Shown here: positions 48,064 to 55,569 of the stretch, piece by piece | Layout: each line of letters opens with the position of its first letter | Numbering within the stretch: position 1 is the first letter of the stretch | Assembly: GCA_965232485.1 (NCBI GenBank) | Contig: OZ246975.1 | Location: forward strand, 186,001-250,000 | Direction of reading: 5' to 3' | From: VXPQ01 sp965232485 | GTDB lineage: Bacteria; Bacteroidota; Rhodothermia; Rhodothermales; VXPQ01 | Length of the DNA: 64,000 bases | Translations under genes and position numbers: made by a program | The notes under the pieces: generated by a model | Seen by the model: the letters and a program-made list of their open reading frames with translations, nothing else | Told to the model about the DNA's origin: nothing | The model's database searches: none

Positions 48064-51000
48064 TTACTCCTCCTCGAACCCTTGCACCCTGAACTTCAGC
48101 GTGCGACCGTTTTCGGTGACGGTGCGCACCACCTGTTCCGAAGCGCCCGAAGGAATATTCGCTTCTATGTCCAGCGTGACTTTTACGTCGGCGCCGACGA
48201 TGCCCGCAAGGTGGGCGATCACTTCTTCGGCCACCTGTCCGGCGTCCCGGCCCACCCGGTTCGCGTCCAGTTGCACGGATCCGTGGTATCGTTTGGGGCG
48301 GGGAGGGGGTTGCGGCGGGCCTGGTTCGGGGCCGTTCCCCGAATCTCCCGTTCCGCCGGGCGGGTCTGGCGTCGGGGGTGGCGGCTCGGGTATTCCCGTC
48401 TCCAGTTGTTGTTTGGCCGCTTCCGGTTTGACCACCAGCCCGGTGTGCCCCTCCGTCACCTTGATGTTTTCACCGGCGCGAAGCGCCAAGTAACGCCCGG
48501 CGCTTTCGTCGTAGCTGTCCGCGAAGGCGAAGGTGTCCTGCGCCCAGGTCAGGCACGCCAGTCCGTCGGCAACGGAGTCCAGCAATACCGAGGCGTCATG
48601 CAATCTCGGCAGGTACGGATACTGCGCGAAATCGTCCGCGAGTCGCCGGACTTCGACGTGATCGTCCCGCCACAGGGGCACTTCGTCCATGTGCTTGCGC
48701 AGGATGGTAGGGCCGAGCGCGCGGACCAGCATTTCCTCGCGTACGAGCCGCTTGTACGCCCGCGCCGCCAGCCCGTCGGAACCCCGCAGCAAAACGGGCT
48801 GCCAAACGATTTTTTCTTTGGGGGATTTTTGTTCGGGCGCGAGCAGCCATTGCCAGGTTTCGGGCAATTGCGCCTGTACGGTTTCGTCGGCGGATTGCTT
48901 CTGCGCTTCCGCCTGGCGCGTCTGGTGCGGATCCAGATTAAGTTCTTCCCGCTCGTTCAGGATAGATTCCCAGGCAAGGTACGAGCATACCGCCGCGGAG
49001 AGGTCTTGCAGGCGCACCCGGTCCGCCGCAAGGAATACGAGCGTATTGCGGTAGAGCCGGGGGGCATTGCCGCGCATCTCTAAAATGCTCCGGGCGGCTT
49101 TTATGGCGTCGCTGTTGGGTTCTTTGTTGTGCGCATGTTCCGGAGTCAGCGCGACGAGGCGGGCGTCCTTGTCGTCGGGCACGTCCGAGGCGGCGCCCGG
49201 CAAGGCGTGTATGCGCGCAAAACCGCCCCGGTCGCGCAGCGCGTTGCGCAGGCGTCTTTCCAGTTCGGCGTTCACTTTGTCCTGGTCGCGCTCGTATTCG
49301 GCGGCGCGGTCCTGCGCGAGTTTGGTTACCGTAGGCTGGGTCGAGTACCATACCCGCGAGCCGTCCTGATACAGATAGGTGGCCTCCTTCGTAAGATGGC
49401 GAAGCGCGTCGCCGAATACGGCGGGCGATTCTCCGGGCATCACGCAACCGAGTTTGACCCGCCGGTCTTCGAGCCCTCGTTGCGCCGCATGCGTGGTGGG
49501 AGCCGATCCGAGGAAGATGGTGCGCGCGACCCGCCTCGCGGCGTTCAGTTTGCCGAGATTCGGGCTTTCCGCATCGATCCTGAGCGGCAGGGCATTCGGC
49601 CCGTCTATATCTTTTTCGATGATCGGGACCCAGTTGTCCGTCAGATAGCGGGTGAGTTCGGGCCGTACGCGGATGTCGTCCACAGGGATCATGGACGGCA
49701 GGATGAGCGGATTTCGATCTCCCGATTCCCACAGGGAATGAATCACCGAGGCCATGAGGCGCAGCACCCCGCGCGTACGCTGGAATTTCAGCAGGGCGGA
49801 CCAGTCGTCGTACAACCGGTCGAAAATTTCGGGATGGATGGGATAGGCGGCCTGGATGCGTTTTTCGTAATCTGCCTTGCTGCATTCGGACGGGAATTCG
49901 CCGCGCTGGCCCCGGTACAGGTCTGTAAAGGTCCGAGCCGTTACGTCGCGTAGTCTGAACGCATCGGGGCCGTCCAGCGGTTCGAACAGGCGCCTGCGGA
50001 CGATTTCGAAACTTTCCTCGGCGCTTGCCGGACGCCATGCCGCTTCGAGGCGTCCGATGACGTTGCTGAGCCGATCCAGCGCTTCGCGGCCCCGCACGCC
50101 GCCCACCTCGACGTCGTCGGCTTCCGCATGGGGCGAGCTGCCCGTATCCGAAGCCGGGAGGGAGATTACGAGCAGACACCGGTCCGCGAGTTTGGCGGAT
50201 TCAGTAAGCGCCTGGGCGAAACTGAACTGGGTTTCGAAGCTGCCGCCGGGCAGGTTGCTCCGGTCGTGAAGTTGGCGCGCATAGGCGACCCATTCGTCGA
50301 TCAGCACGACGCATGGGCCGTATGCGTTGAACAGTTCGCGGAGTCTGTCCCCGGGATTGGTGGCGTTTTCGTCGTCGGCCCGAATGGTTTCGTAGGCTTC
50401 CTTGCCGCCCAGTTGCCAGGCCAGTTCGCCCCACAGCGTGCGCACTTTGGTTCCATCGCTTTTCGGGAAGGGATTGCCGGGGGAAATCTTGTTGCCGACC
50501 AGCGCCACGCACCGCGCTTCGGGCAATGCAGGGACGTCTGCCTCTCTGAGCACATCGTCCGCGCCTGCGAGTTCGTCCGAAGGCGCGCCGGAGAACAGGT
50601 GATACAGCGCCAGCATGGAGTGCGTTTTTCCCCCGCCGAAGTTGGTCTGAAGTTGCACCACCGGATCGCCGGCGCCGTTTGCGATCCGCTTGACGGATTG
50701 CGTCAGCAGGCGTTTCAGGCTTTCGGTAAGGAAGGTGCGCCGAAAGAATTCCTTCGGATCGCGGTATTCGTCGGGGCCTTGGCCAAGATGGATTTGCCAA
50801 AGGTCGGCGGCGAATTCCGCCTGCTGGTACCGCCCGCCCGCTACGTCCTTGTGCGGGGTGATGATTTCGCGCCAGGGCGTAAGCGCGGCGCTTGCGCTCG
50901 TTTCGATAAGAGACCTGCCCGCCTTGCGTTTTTCGGAGCGCACCTGTTCGTCGTAGACGAGGCGGCGCAACTCTTTCTTCATGCGGTCGATTTCGTCGGC

Positions 51001-51381
51001 TTGCTGCGTGGCGGACATGGCGGTGAGCAACCGCACAGCCGAATCGAGCATACGGTCCGTATCGTCGCTGGAAAAGGGCCTTTGGTGCGCCCAGTCATTG
51101 CGCCATTCAAGCAACTCCGAAACCATGCTTCGCTCGGCGTGGCCCAGCGTCATGCGAAACACTTCCCGCCATGTAGCCATCATCAGTTTCAGGAGCGCGG
51201 CGACGTCCCATTCGCCGACAGGCCGGTCCGCGAGATTCGGGTTCTTCGCAAGACGTTCGAGATTTTCCGGGGGAACGGCTTTGCCTTTTTCGCTCAGGAA
51301 TTCGCGCTCCACGTAGGGGGCTAGTCCCTGGCGCAGCAGTTCCATCGCCTTGTCTACCCGTTCGCGGTTCGTAATGGCCAT
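48064..51381 (-). CDS. DUF499 ATPase with N-terminal Swt1-like HEPN domain
   Basis: The 1,105-residue protein starts with about 130 residues that look like the Swt1-type HEPN domain: KAMELLRQGLAPYVEREF, then LEWRNDWAHQRPFSSDDTDR. RNDWAH (94-99) is an exact R-x4-H motif, the RNase signature of HEPN toxins. A P-loop ATPase of the DUF499 (COG1483) type follows: Walker A in QTNFGGGKTHSMLALYHLF (about 249-255) and Walker B CVVLIDEWVAYA. DUF499 proteins occur with DUF1156 methylases in defence islands and are thought to act against phage. The inferred role is an ATP-driven sensor with an RNA-cutting effector. Confidence 0.85.
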   Translation of the reverse strand: MAITNRERVDKAMELLRQGLAPYVEREFLSEKGKAVPPENLERLAKNPNLADRPVGEWDVAALLKLMMATWREVFRMTLGHAERSMVSELLEWRNDWAHQRPFSSDDTDRMLDSAVRLLTAMSATQQADEIDRMKKELRRLVYDEQVRSEKRKAGRSLIETSASAALTPWREIITPHKDVAGGRYQQAEFAADLWQIHLGQGPDEYRDPKEFFRRTFLTESLKRLLTQSVKRIANGAGDPVVQLQTNFGGGKTHSMLALYHLFSGAPSDELAGADDVLREADVPALPEARCVALVGNKISPGNPFPKSDGTKVRTLWGELAWQLGGKEAYETIRADDENATNPGDRLRELFNAYGPCVVLIDEWVAYARQLHDRSNLPGGSFETQFSFAQALTESAKLADRCLLVISLPASDTGSSPHAEADDVEVGGVRGREALDRLSNVIGRLEAAWRPASAEESFEIVRRRLFEPLDGPDAFRLRDVTARTFTDLYRGQRGEFPSECSKADYEKRIQAAYPIHPEIFDRLYDDWSALLKFQRTRGVLRLMASVIHSLWESGDRNPLILPSMIPVDDIRVRPELTRYLTDNWVPIIEKDIDGPNALPLRIDAESPNLGKLNAARRVARTIFLGSAPTTHAAQRGLEDRRVKLGCVMPGESPAVFGDALRHLTKEATYLYQDGSRVWYSTQPTVTKLAQDRAAEYERDQDKVNAELERRLRNALRDRGGFARIHALPGAASDVPDDKDARLVALTPEHAHNKEPNSDAIKAARSILEMRGNAPRLYRNTLVFLAADRVRLQDLSAAVCSYLAWESILNEREELNLDPHQTRQAEAQKQSADETVQAQLPETWQWLLAPEQKSPKEKIVWQPVLLRGSDGLAARAYKRLVREEMLVRALGPTILRKHMDEVPLWRDDHVEVRRLADDFAQYPYLPRLHDASVLLDSVADGLACLTWAQDTFAFADSYDESAGRYLALRAGENIKVTEGHTGLVVKPEAAKQQLETGIPEPPPPTPDPPGGTGDSGNGPEPGPPQPPPRPKRYHGSVQLDANRVGRDAGQVAEEVIAHLAGIVGADVKVTLDIEANIPSGASEQVVRTVTENGRTLKFRVQGFEEE

Positions 51382-51417
51382 TATTCGGGGGGATGATCTC
51401 GATAAAATCGCTTTTCG

Positions 51418-51798
51418 TTACGGGATCGTTACACGGAGAGGGGCGCGTATTTGTTCGGTTTGGCTGTCGATAGCTCTTTCGATTCGTTTGTTCCGTTCCC
51501 CGAAAAGGTTTTCCTGCTGCAAGAAGCCGTGCAGGGCCAGCAGTCGATTCATGGCCTCGTTGTGGGTTTCCAGTTCGTCATCGGCAAGGATGTAAATAAT
51601 ATGCAGTAGGTCTATTACAGAATTATTTATTTCATGCGCATCGTGGGTCTTTTGCGCGATTCTGACCGGGCATGCTGCATACCCGACGTTTGAACCCAGC
51701 GCAGGATAACCTCTGGGGAGACAGGCTCGCCAAGCGTGAGAGGACGCTAACGCCCCTGCTTGCCGGAAAAGGAAGAAAACGCACGATCCTGTATTCAT
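51418..51798 (-). CDS. Small ORF of doubtful status before the DUF499 gene
   Basis: Only the last 70 or so of 126 residues look protein-like (NNSVIDLLHIIYILADDELE, then HNEAMNRLLALHGFLQQENL), with a helical, acidic composition. The first half reads like untranslated DNA. It ends 37 bp before the DUF499 gene. It may be a real short protein with a later start or the tail of a decayed gene; the rest of 51382-51861 holds nothing I can name. Confidence 0.3.
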   Translation of the reverse strand: MNTGSCVFFLFRQAGALASSHAWRACLPRGYPALGSNVGYAACPVRIAQKTHDAHEINNSVIDLLHIIYILADDELETHNEAMNRLLALHGFLQQENLFGERNKRIERAIDSQTEQIRAPLRVTIP

Positions 51799-51861
51799 CG
51801 GGGGACGGCGAAGCGCAGTAATTGCGCTACTGCGTCAAATATATCGCAATGCAGCCCGCGT

Positions 51862-52494
51862 TCAAGGCGACGGCTCAAGGAGCTTCCTCAGCCAATCTGC
51901 GAATGCTGTGCTTAGCGGACCGGTTACGTCCAAGTCTTTATCACGAATAGCCAAGCCCATCTGCCCGGGTTTTTTTCTTGCTGCGAGCCAAGCATGGACC
52001 CTTGCTCGCAGGATCTTTTTCTCAGCAAACTTACGCCCCTCCTCTGGAATGCTTTGAATATAGGAATCTGACCTTGGCCATACCGGATCGTCCTCGGGAA
52101 TCATTTCTGCAACGAAATCTTCCAGTTCGCCCGCTGATTGATTATCAGGCATGAGCCAGACGCCGATGCGGGGGCTGCGAACCGTGCCGGGGATGATTGT
52201 GCCAGTTTTATTGGGACTGCGAGGCGGCTTGACCCCTTCTTTTCCGAGATTCTTGATCACAGCATCCCATCGGGATCCCGGGCTGTCGTTTGCGTCTACG
52301 ATAATGCCGAGAACCTTCAGATCAGGCGCCTTTACTTCTGATTTGATAGCCTTAAGAAGCTTTGAGTAGCCTTTCTTGTCTTTGACCTGGAAAGGGAGTT
52401 TTCCCTTATAGCTATTGAGGCTGCACCACAGGTGTGAAACCACATGTTCGTCGTGTTGCCCCTCGACAAGAAGGACGCGATCGTTATTGTCCAT
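51862..52494 (-). CDS. DUF3226 (Toprim-like) protein
   Basis: The 210-residue protein begins with RVLLVEGQHDEHVVSHLW (the Toprim glutamate region), then GIIVDANDSPGSRWDAV (the acidic pair), and a middle GVWLMPDNQSAGELEDFV, a pattern of DUF3226. Toprim folds cut or ligate nucleic acid, or bind nucleotides. It starts 4 bp after the stop of the OLD-type ATPase gene. An SMC-like ATPase with a Toprim partner is the plan of OLD-type and PARIS defence pairs, although PARIS itself uses DUF4435. Confidence 0.82.
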   Translation of the reverse strand: MDNNDRVLLVEGQHDEHVVSHLWCSLNSYKGKLPFQVKDKKGYSKLLKAIKSEVKAPDLKVLGIIVDANDSPGSRWDAVIKNLGKEGVKPPRSPNKTGTIIPGTVRSPRIGVWLMPDNQSAGELEDFVAEMIPEDDPVWPRSDSYIQSIPEEGRKFAEKKILRARVHAWLAARKKPGQMGLAIRDKDLDVTGPLSTAFADWLRKLLEPSP

Positions 52495-52498
52495 GCAC

Positions 52499-53659
52499 CT
52501 ACCTTACCTCAATATGCTGCTCCGCAGCAATTTTCAGGTCGTCTTTCGAATACTCCACGGCCCACATTTCTTCATCTTCTCGCTCAATGCGCACGAGCGC
52601 ACCGTCGTTCTCTTCGTATTCGGTCATCGCTTGCGCGAAGCCGCGCACGCAATCGAAACTGTGCGTCGTCGCCAGCACCTGCACGTTGTTTTCGGTTGCT
52701 GTCTTAAGGATCATACGCCACAAGTTCCGTTGTACGGAATGGTGTATGCCGTTTTCTACTTCGTCGATGAGCAGGAAACCGTCTTTGCTGTTGATGAGGG
52801 CCAAGGCCACGCCGAACAGGCGGAGGGCGCCGTCACCGAAGCTTTCGATAGGAACGGGAAAAGCTTGCCCTTCAAGTCTGACAACCATTCGTCGACTTTC
52901 ACTTTCGTTCCCGATCATCGCAATGCGCTCCACTTTTTTGTCGAGGATAAGTCGCAGGGCAGATACTATCTGTTCTTCCTTGTCGGTTAGTGCAATAACA
53001 TCCCAGAATCTTTCTATTTCCTCACTGCCCAACGGGCCGGGCCCCATAGATTCGCACACTATTGGGGTGGGCATTTTATGTTCACTGACAGACCCTGCAT
53101 CTTGATAAACGCGGCGATCTCTGGCTGTTTTGGTGCTCAAGGCATAGGGAGAGAAATACCAGAAAATCTCGATTTCCTTGTTATCGCCAAAGGAGACTAT
53201 AAGCGTTCGTAACGGGACTGCGGAAGAATAGCTAGGAGGGCGGTGTGGCCACCTTTCTTCCTCCGGGTTAATCGCTTCAACGACCAATCGCATGGAATCG
53301 TCGTTCGGGCCTATTGTAAAGATGGCGTCTTTGGATGCATCTCGTCCGTGAAAGATCGCTTCTATACGAGAGCCGATATTATTCTTCTGGCCTTGACTGC
53401 TCGTCAATTCAGCGACTTCCCTGTGACTTCCCAGCACTTCGGACAGAACGGCAGGATGACCCCGCGCTGCATATACTCGGACAGCGTCCAGCACGGTCGT
53501 TTTGCCGCTGCTGTTTTTGCCGGCCAGCAGCGTTACGCGGCCCAAGCGCGAAATGGAAAGGTCCTTGACGCCCCGGAACCCCTTTATCGAGAGGCTGGGG
53601 AGGTGCACCGGCGGGGTTTCTTGTGAGGCCATAGCATCAGATATTCTTTCTGGACGCAA
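52499..53659 (-). CDS. OLD-type AAA ATPase (AAA_21)
   Basis: The 386-residue protein (a second ATG is at residue 10) shows LSIKGFRGVKDLSISRLGRV, Walker A GKNSSGKTT (about 48-56), the signature region FGDGALRLFGVALALINSKD, Walker B FLLIDEVENGIHHS and the switch LATTHSFDCV. It is an SMC/ABC-type ATPase of the OLD superfamily. Such ATPases sense phage and release or activate a partner nuclease. The partner here is most likely the DUF3226 protein 4 bp downstream. The PIN gene lies 24 bp upstream. Confidence 0.88.
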   Translation of the reverse strand: MRPERISDAMASQETPPVHLPSLSIKGFRGVKDLSISRLGRVTLLAGKNSSGKTTVLDAVRVYAARGHPAVLSEVLGSHREVAELTSSQGQKNNIGSRIEAIFHGRDASKDAIFTIGPNDDSMRLVVEAINPEEERWPHRPPSYSSAVPLRTLIVSFGDNKEIEIFWYFSPYALSTKTARDRRVYQDAGSVSEHKMPTPIVCESMGPGPLGSEEIERFWDVIALTDKEEQIVSALRLILDKKVERIAMIGNESESRRMVVRLEGQAFPVPIESFGDGALRLFGVALALINSKDGFLLIDEVENGIHHSVQRNLWRMILKTATENNVQVLATTHSFDCVRGFAQAMTEYEENDGALVRIEREDEEMWAVEYSKDDLKIAAEQHIEVR

Positions 53660-53683
53660 TTCCTGCGATCCGACTAAGTTTCC

Positions 53684-54196
53684 CTATTGCCGGACGTTGC
53701 GATTGTGAGCATTCATGAGTTCCGGGCAGAGAAAGGCAACCTCGACGCCGTTTCGCTTCAGGGCCGCACGGTGGTTCCACCAGTCGGTGTCGGATGCATT
53801 GAGTATTGGCGGGTTTTGTCCGCTTGCCGCAGCCACGGCGACAAACTTCCTGTCGCCACGGTCGAAACCGACAAGGGCAGGATCGTTTGGAAATTCTTCA
53901 AAGCCACGATCGTCGTGGGGCGTTATCCGTATTTTGCGACAGTGCTCATCGGTCCACTGGTTATCCCGCAGCCACCGATAGAAGGCGTCCCCCGATCCAG
54001 GCTGACCCGACGGATTCAACTGTCTTCGGTACTCGTTCAGTATCAGTCCGTCGCTATCGAGCAAAATGCGTCGGTCCGCGTCTTTTTGTATGCGCCTCAA
54101 TTCCTGTATGCATTGCTTGACGCACGCAGCGCTCGCTTGCGGGGATTTCTTGTTCGCAACCACTGCGACGTTTGTATCCACGACGACTTCCTCCAT
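53684..54196 (-). CDS. PIN-domain RNase-like protein
   Basis: The 170-residue protein opens EEVVVDTNVAVVANK (first PIN Asp). It has DRRILLDSDGLILNEYRR in the middle and a C-terminal acidic cluster (GFDRGDRKFVAVAAASGQ, then NASDTDWW). These are the metal-binding acids of PIN RNases. The start overlaps the stop of the ATPase gene by one base (TAATG), so the two are translationally coupled. The likely role is the effector nuclease of the DUF3696-type ATPase. A longer frame upstream lies inside the ATPase gene and is spurious. Confidence 0.85.
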   Translation of the reverse strand: MEEVVVDTNVAVVANKKSPQASAACVKQCIQELRRIQKDADRRILLDSDGLILNEYRRQLNPSGQPGSGDAFYRWLRDNQWTDEHCRKIRITPHDDRGFEEFPNDPALVGFDRGDRKFVAVAAASGQNPPILNASDTDWWNHRAALKRNGVEVAFLCPELMNAHNRNVRQ

Positions 54197-55569
54197 TATT
54201 CGCTTCTCCTGTGGCGGCGTTCCAGCGCGGCAATGTCCGTGGCTGCGATCTCGCCGAATTGATCGCCGAAGAAATCCTTCGGCCAGTTGCCTATGCTTCC
54301 GAATTCGTCCAGTTTCAGTTCCGTGATGCGCGAGCCGTCGGTTCCTGTCTCGCAGAAATAAAGCCCAACCTCGCTGTCCGGAATTACATCCTCGGCGATG
54401 CGTCGTTGCAGTCGACGCAAAAGGTGTTCGCTGTGGCTCTCGACGATCACTTGCACCTGGCGTTTCTTCCAGGCATCGATCAGAATGTCCGCCAGATCCG
54501 CCTGAGCCGACGGATGAAGGTGGATTTCGGGTTGCTCCAGGATAACGGTGGATCCTTTCGGGACATAAAAACAGAGCGCCAGAACCGGCAATATCTGCGA
54601 GACGCCGAAGCCTACGTCGGTGAGGAGAACTTCCGCGGACCGTGGAGACCGGCGAACCTTGACTTCGAAAATAGGGCTTTCCTTTGCAACGGAATCCACG
54701 CGGAAGTCGTGGATAAGTTGAATCTTCTTGAGCCATTGCGCGACGTACTGTTCGACAGTGGCCCGTTCTCTGCCCCGGCCGCGGCTGATTTTGTCTCCCC
54801 GGGCGCGGGAGGCCAACAGGGCGTCCACCACGGATTCGCCGGCGCGCCCCATGTCCTCCGGATGAGCGCCGGTCCAAGTGTACCGGCGCTCCGGATATGC
54901 GCGCAGCGGGCCAAGGTAATAGATGTTGTCGAGGCGCTTTTCGAGCGCAAGTTCGAGATCGGCCACGAAACCGGCATTCTGAAAATAGGCCCGGACTGCG
55001 TCCGGGAAGCCATAACACTTGTTCGGTGCAGGGAGGGGCCATTGTCTTCCTCGGGCGCGTATGAAACTGAAATCCGTGGCGGCGGACACAAGTAGGTAAC
55101 GGAGTTTGTCCCCGGATCTTCGATTCATGCCAAACGAGGCGTCGCCGAGGCTATACGACATCTGCGCTACCGCAACCGACTGGCCCCCGTTCGTTGCCGG
55201 TTGTTCCGCCCGCACGCTGAATCCAAGGTTTTTGCTTGCAGCGACAAGCCTGTCGTTGTTTTTCGAATCGGTCACTCGCGCGGGGCGATCCACCACCCAG
55301 TCAAACGCAATGTGGATAGAACCGTCGGAGGCGTGTCGGTGGACTGTGCTGCGAAAGTCGCCGAGGTCTGCCAGCGTTCTCCCGTCGCCAAAGTGGAAGA
55401 CCTGTGACCGGTCGGGCGAATCCGCCGTCTGTTTGAGAAGAAGCAGGGATTGAAGCAGGCTGGTCTTGCCGGAACTGTTTGTCCCGAAGATTGCGGTCAG
55501 CGGCTTCAGCCCGATGTCGCCGGTGTCGCGCCAGGATTTGAATCCCTTGAGATGGAGTCGGGTCAGCAT
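54196..55569 (-). CDS. DUF3696-type AAA ATPase (AAA_15-like)
   Basis: The 457-residue protein begins LTRLHLKGFKSWRDTGDIGL with Walker A AIFGTNSSGKTSLLQSLLLL. It has the late motifs STVILEQPEIHLHPSAQADL (Walker B) and QVIVESHSEHLLRRLQRRI, and ends in the DUF3696 region LKLDEFGSIGNWPKDFFGDQ. It overlaps the methylase stop by one base (TGATG) and the PIN start by one base, so all three are coupled. The inference is an ATPase sensor whose output is the PIN nuclease. Confidence 0.9.
   Translation of the reverse strand: MLTRLHLKGFKSWRDTGDIGLKPLTAIFGTNSSGKTSLLQSLLLLKQTADSPDRSQVFHFGDGRTLADLGDFRSTVHRHASDGSIHIAFDWVVDRPARVTDSKNNDRLVAASKNLGFSVRAEQPATNGGQSVAVAQMSYSLGDASFGMNRRSGDKLRYLLVSAATDFSFIRARGRQWPLPAPNKCYGFPDAVRAYFQNAGFVADLELALEKRLDNIYYLGPLRAYPERRYTWTGAHPEDMGRAGESVVDALLASRARGDKISRGRGRERATVEQYVAQWLKKIQLIHDFRVDSVAKESPIFEVKVRRSPRSAEVLLTDVGFGVSQILPVLALCFYVPKGSTVILEQPEIHLHPSAQADLADILIDAWKKRQVQVIVESHSEHLLRRLQRRIAEDVIPDSEVGLYFCETGTDGSRITELKLDEFGSIGNWPKDFFGDQFGEIAATDIAALERRHRRSE

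Noticed and set aside
54197..55042. N-terminal extension of the PIN protein
   Set aside because: It is inside the ATPase gene in another frame, and the PIN fold starts at EEVVVDTN.
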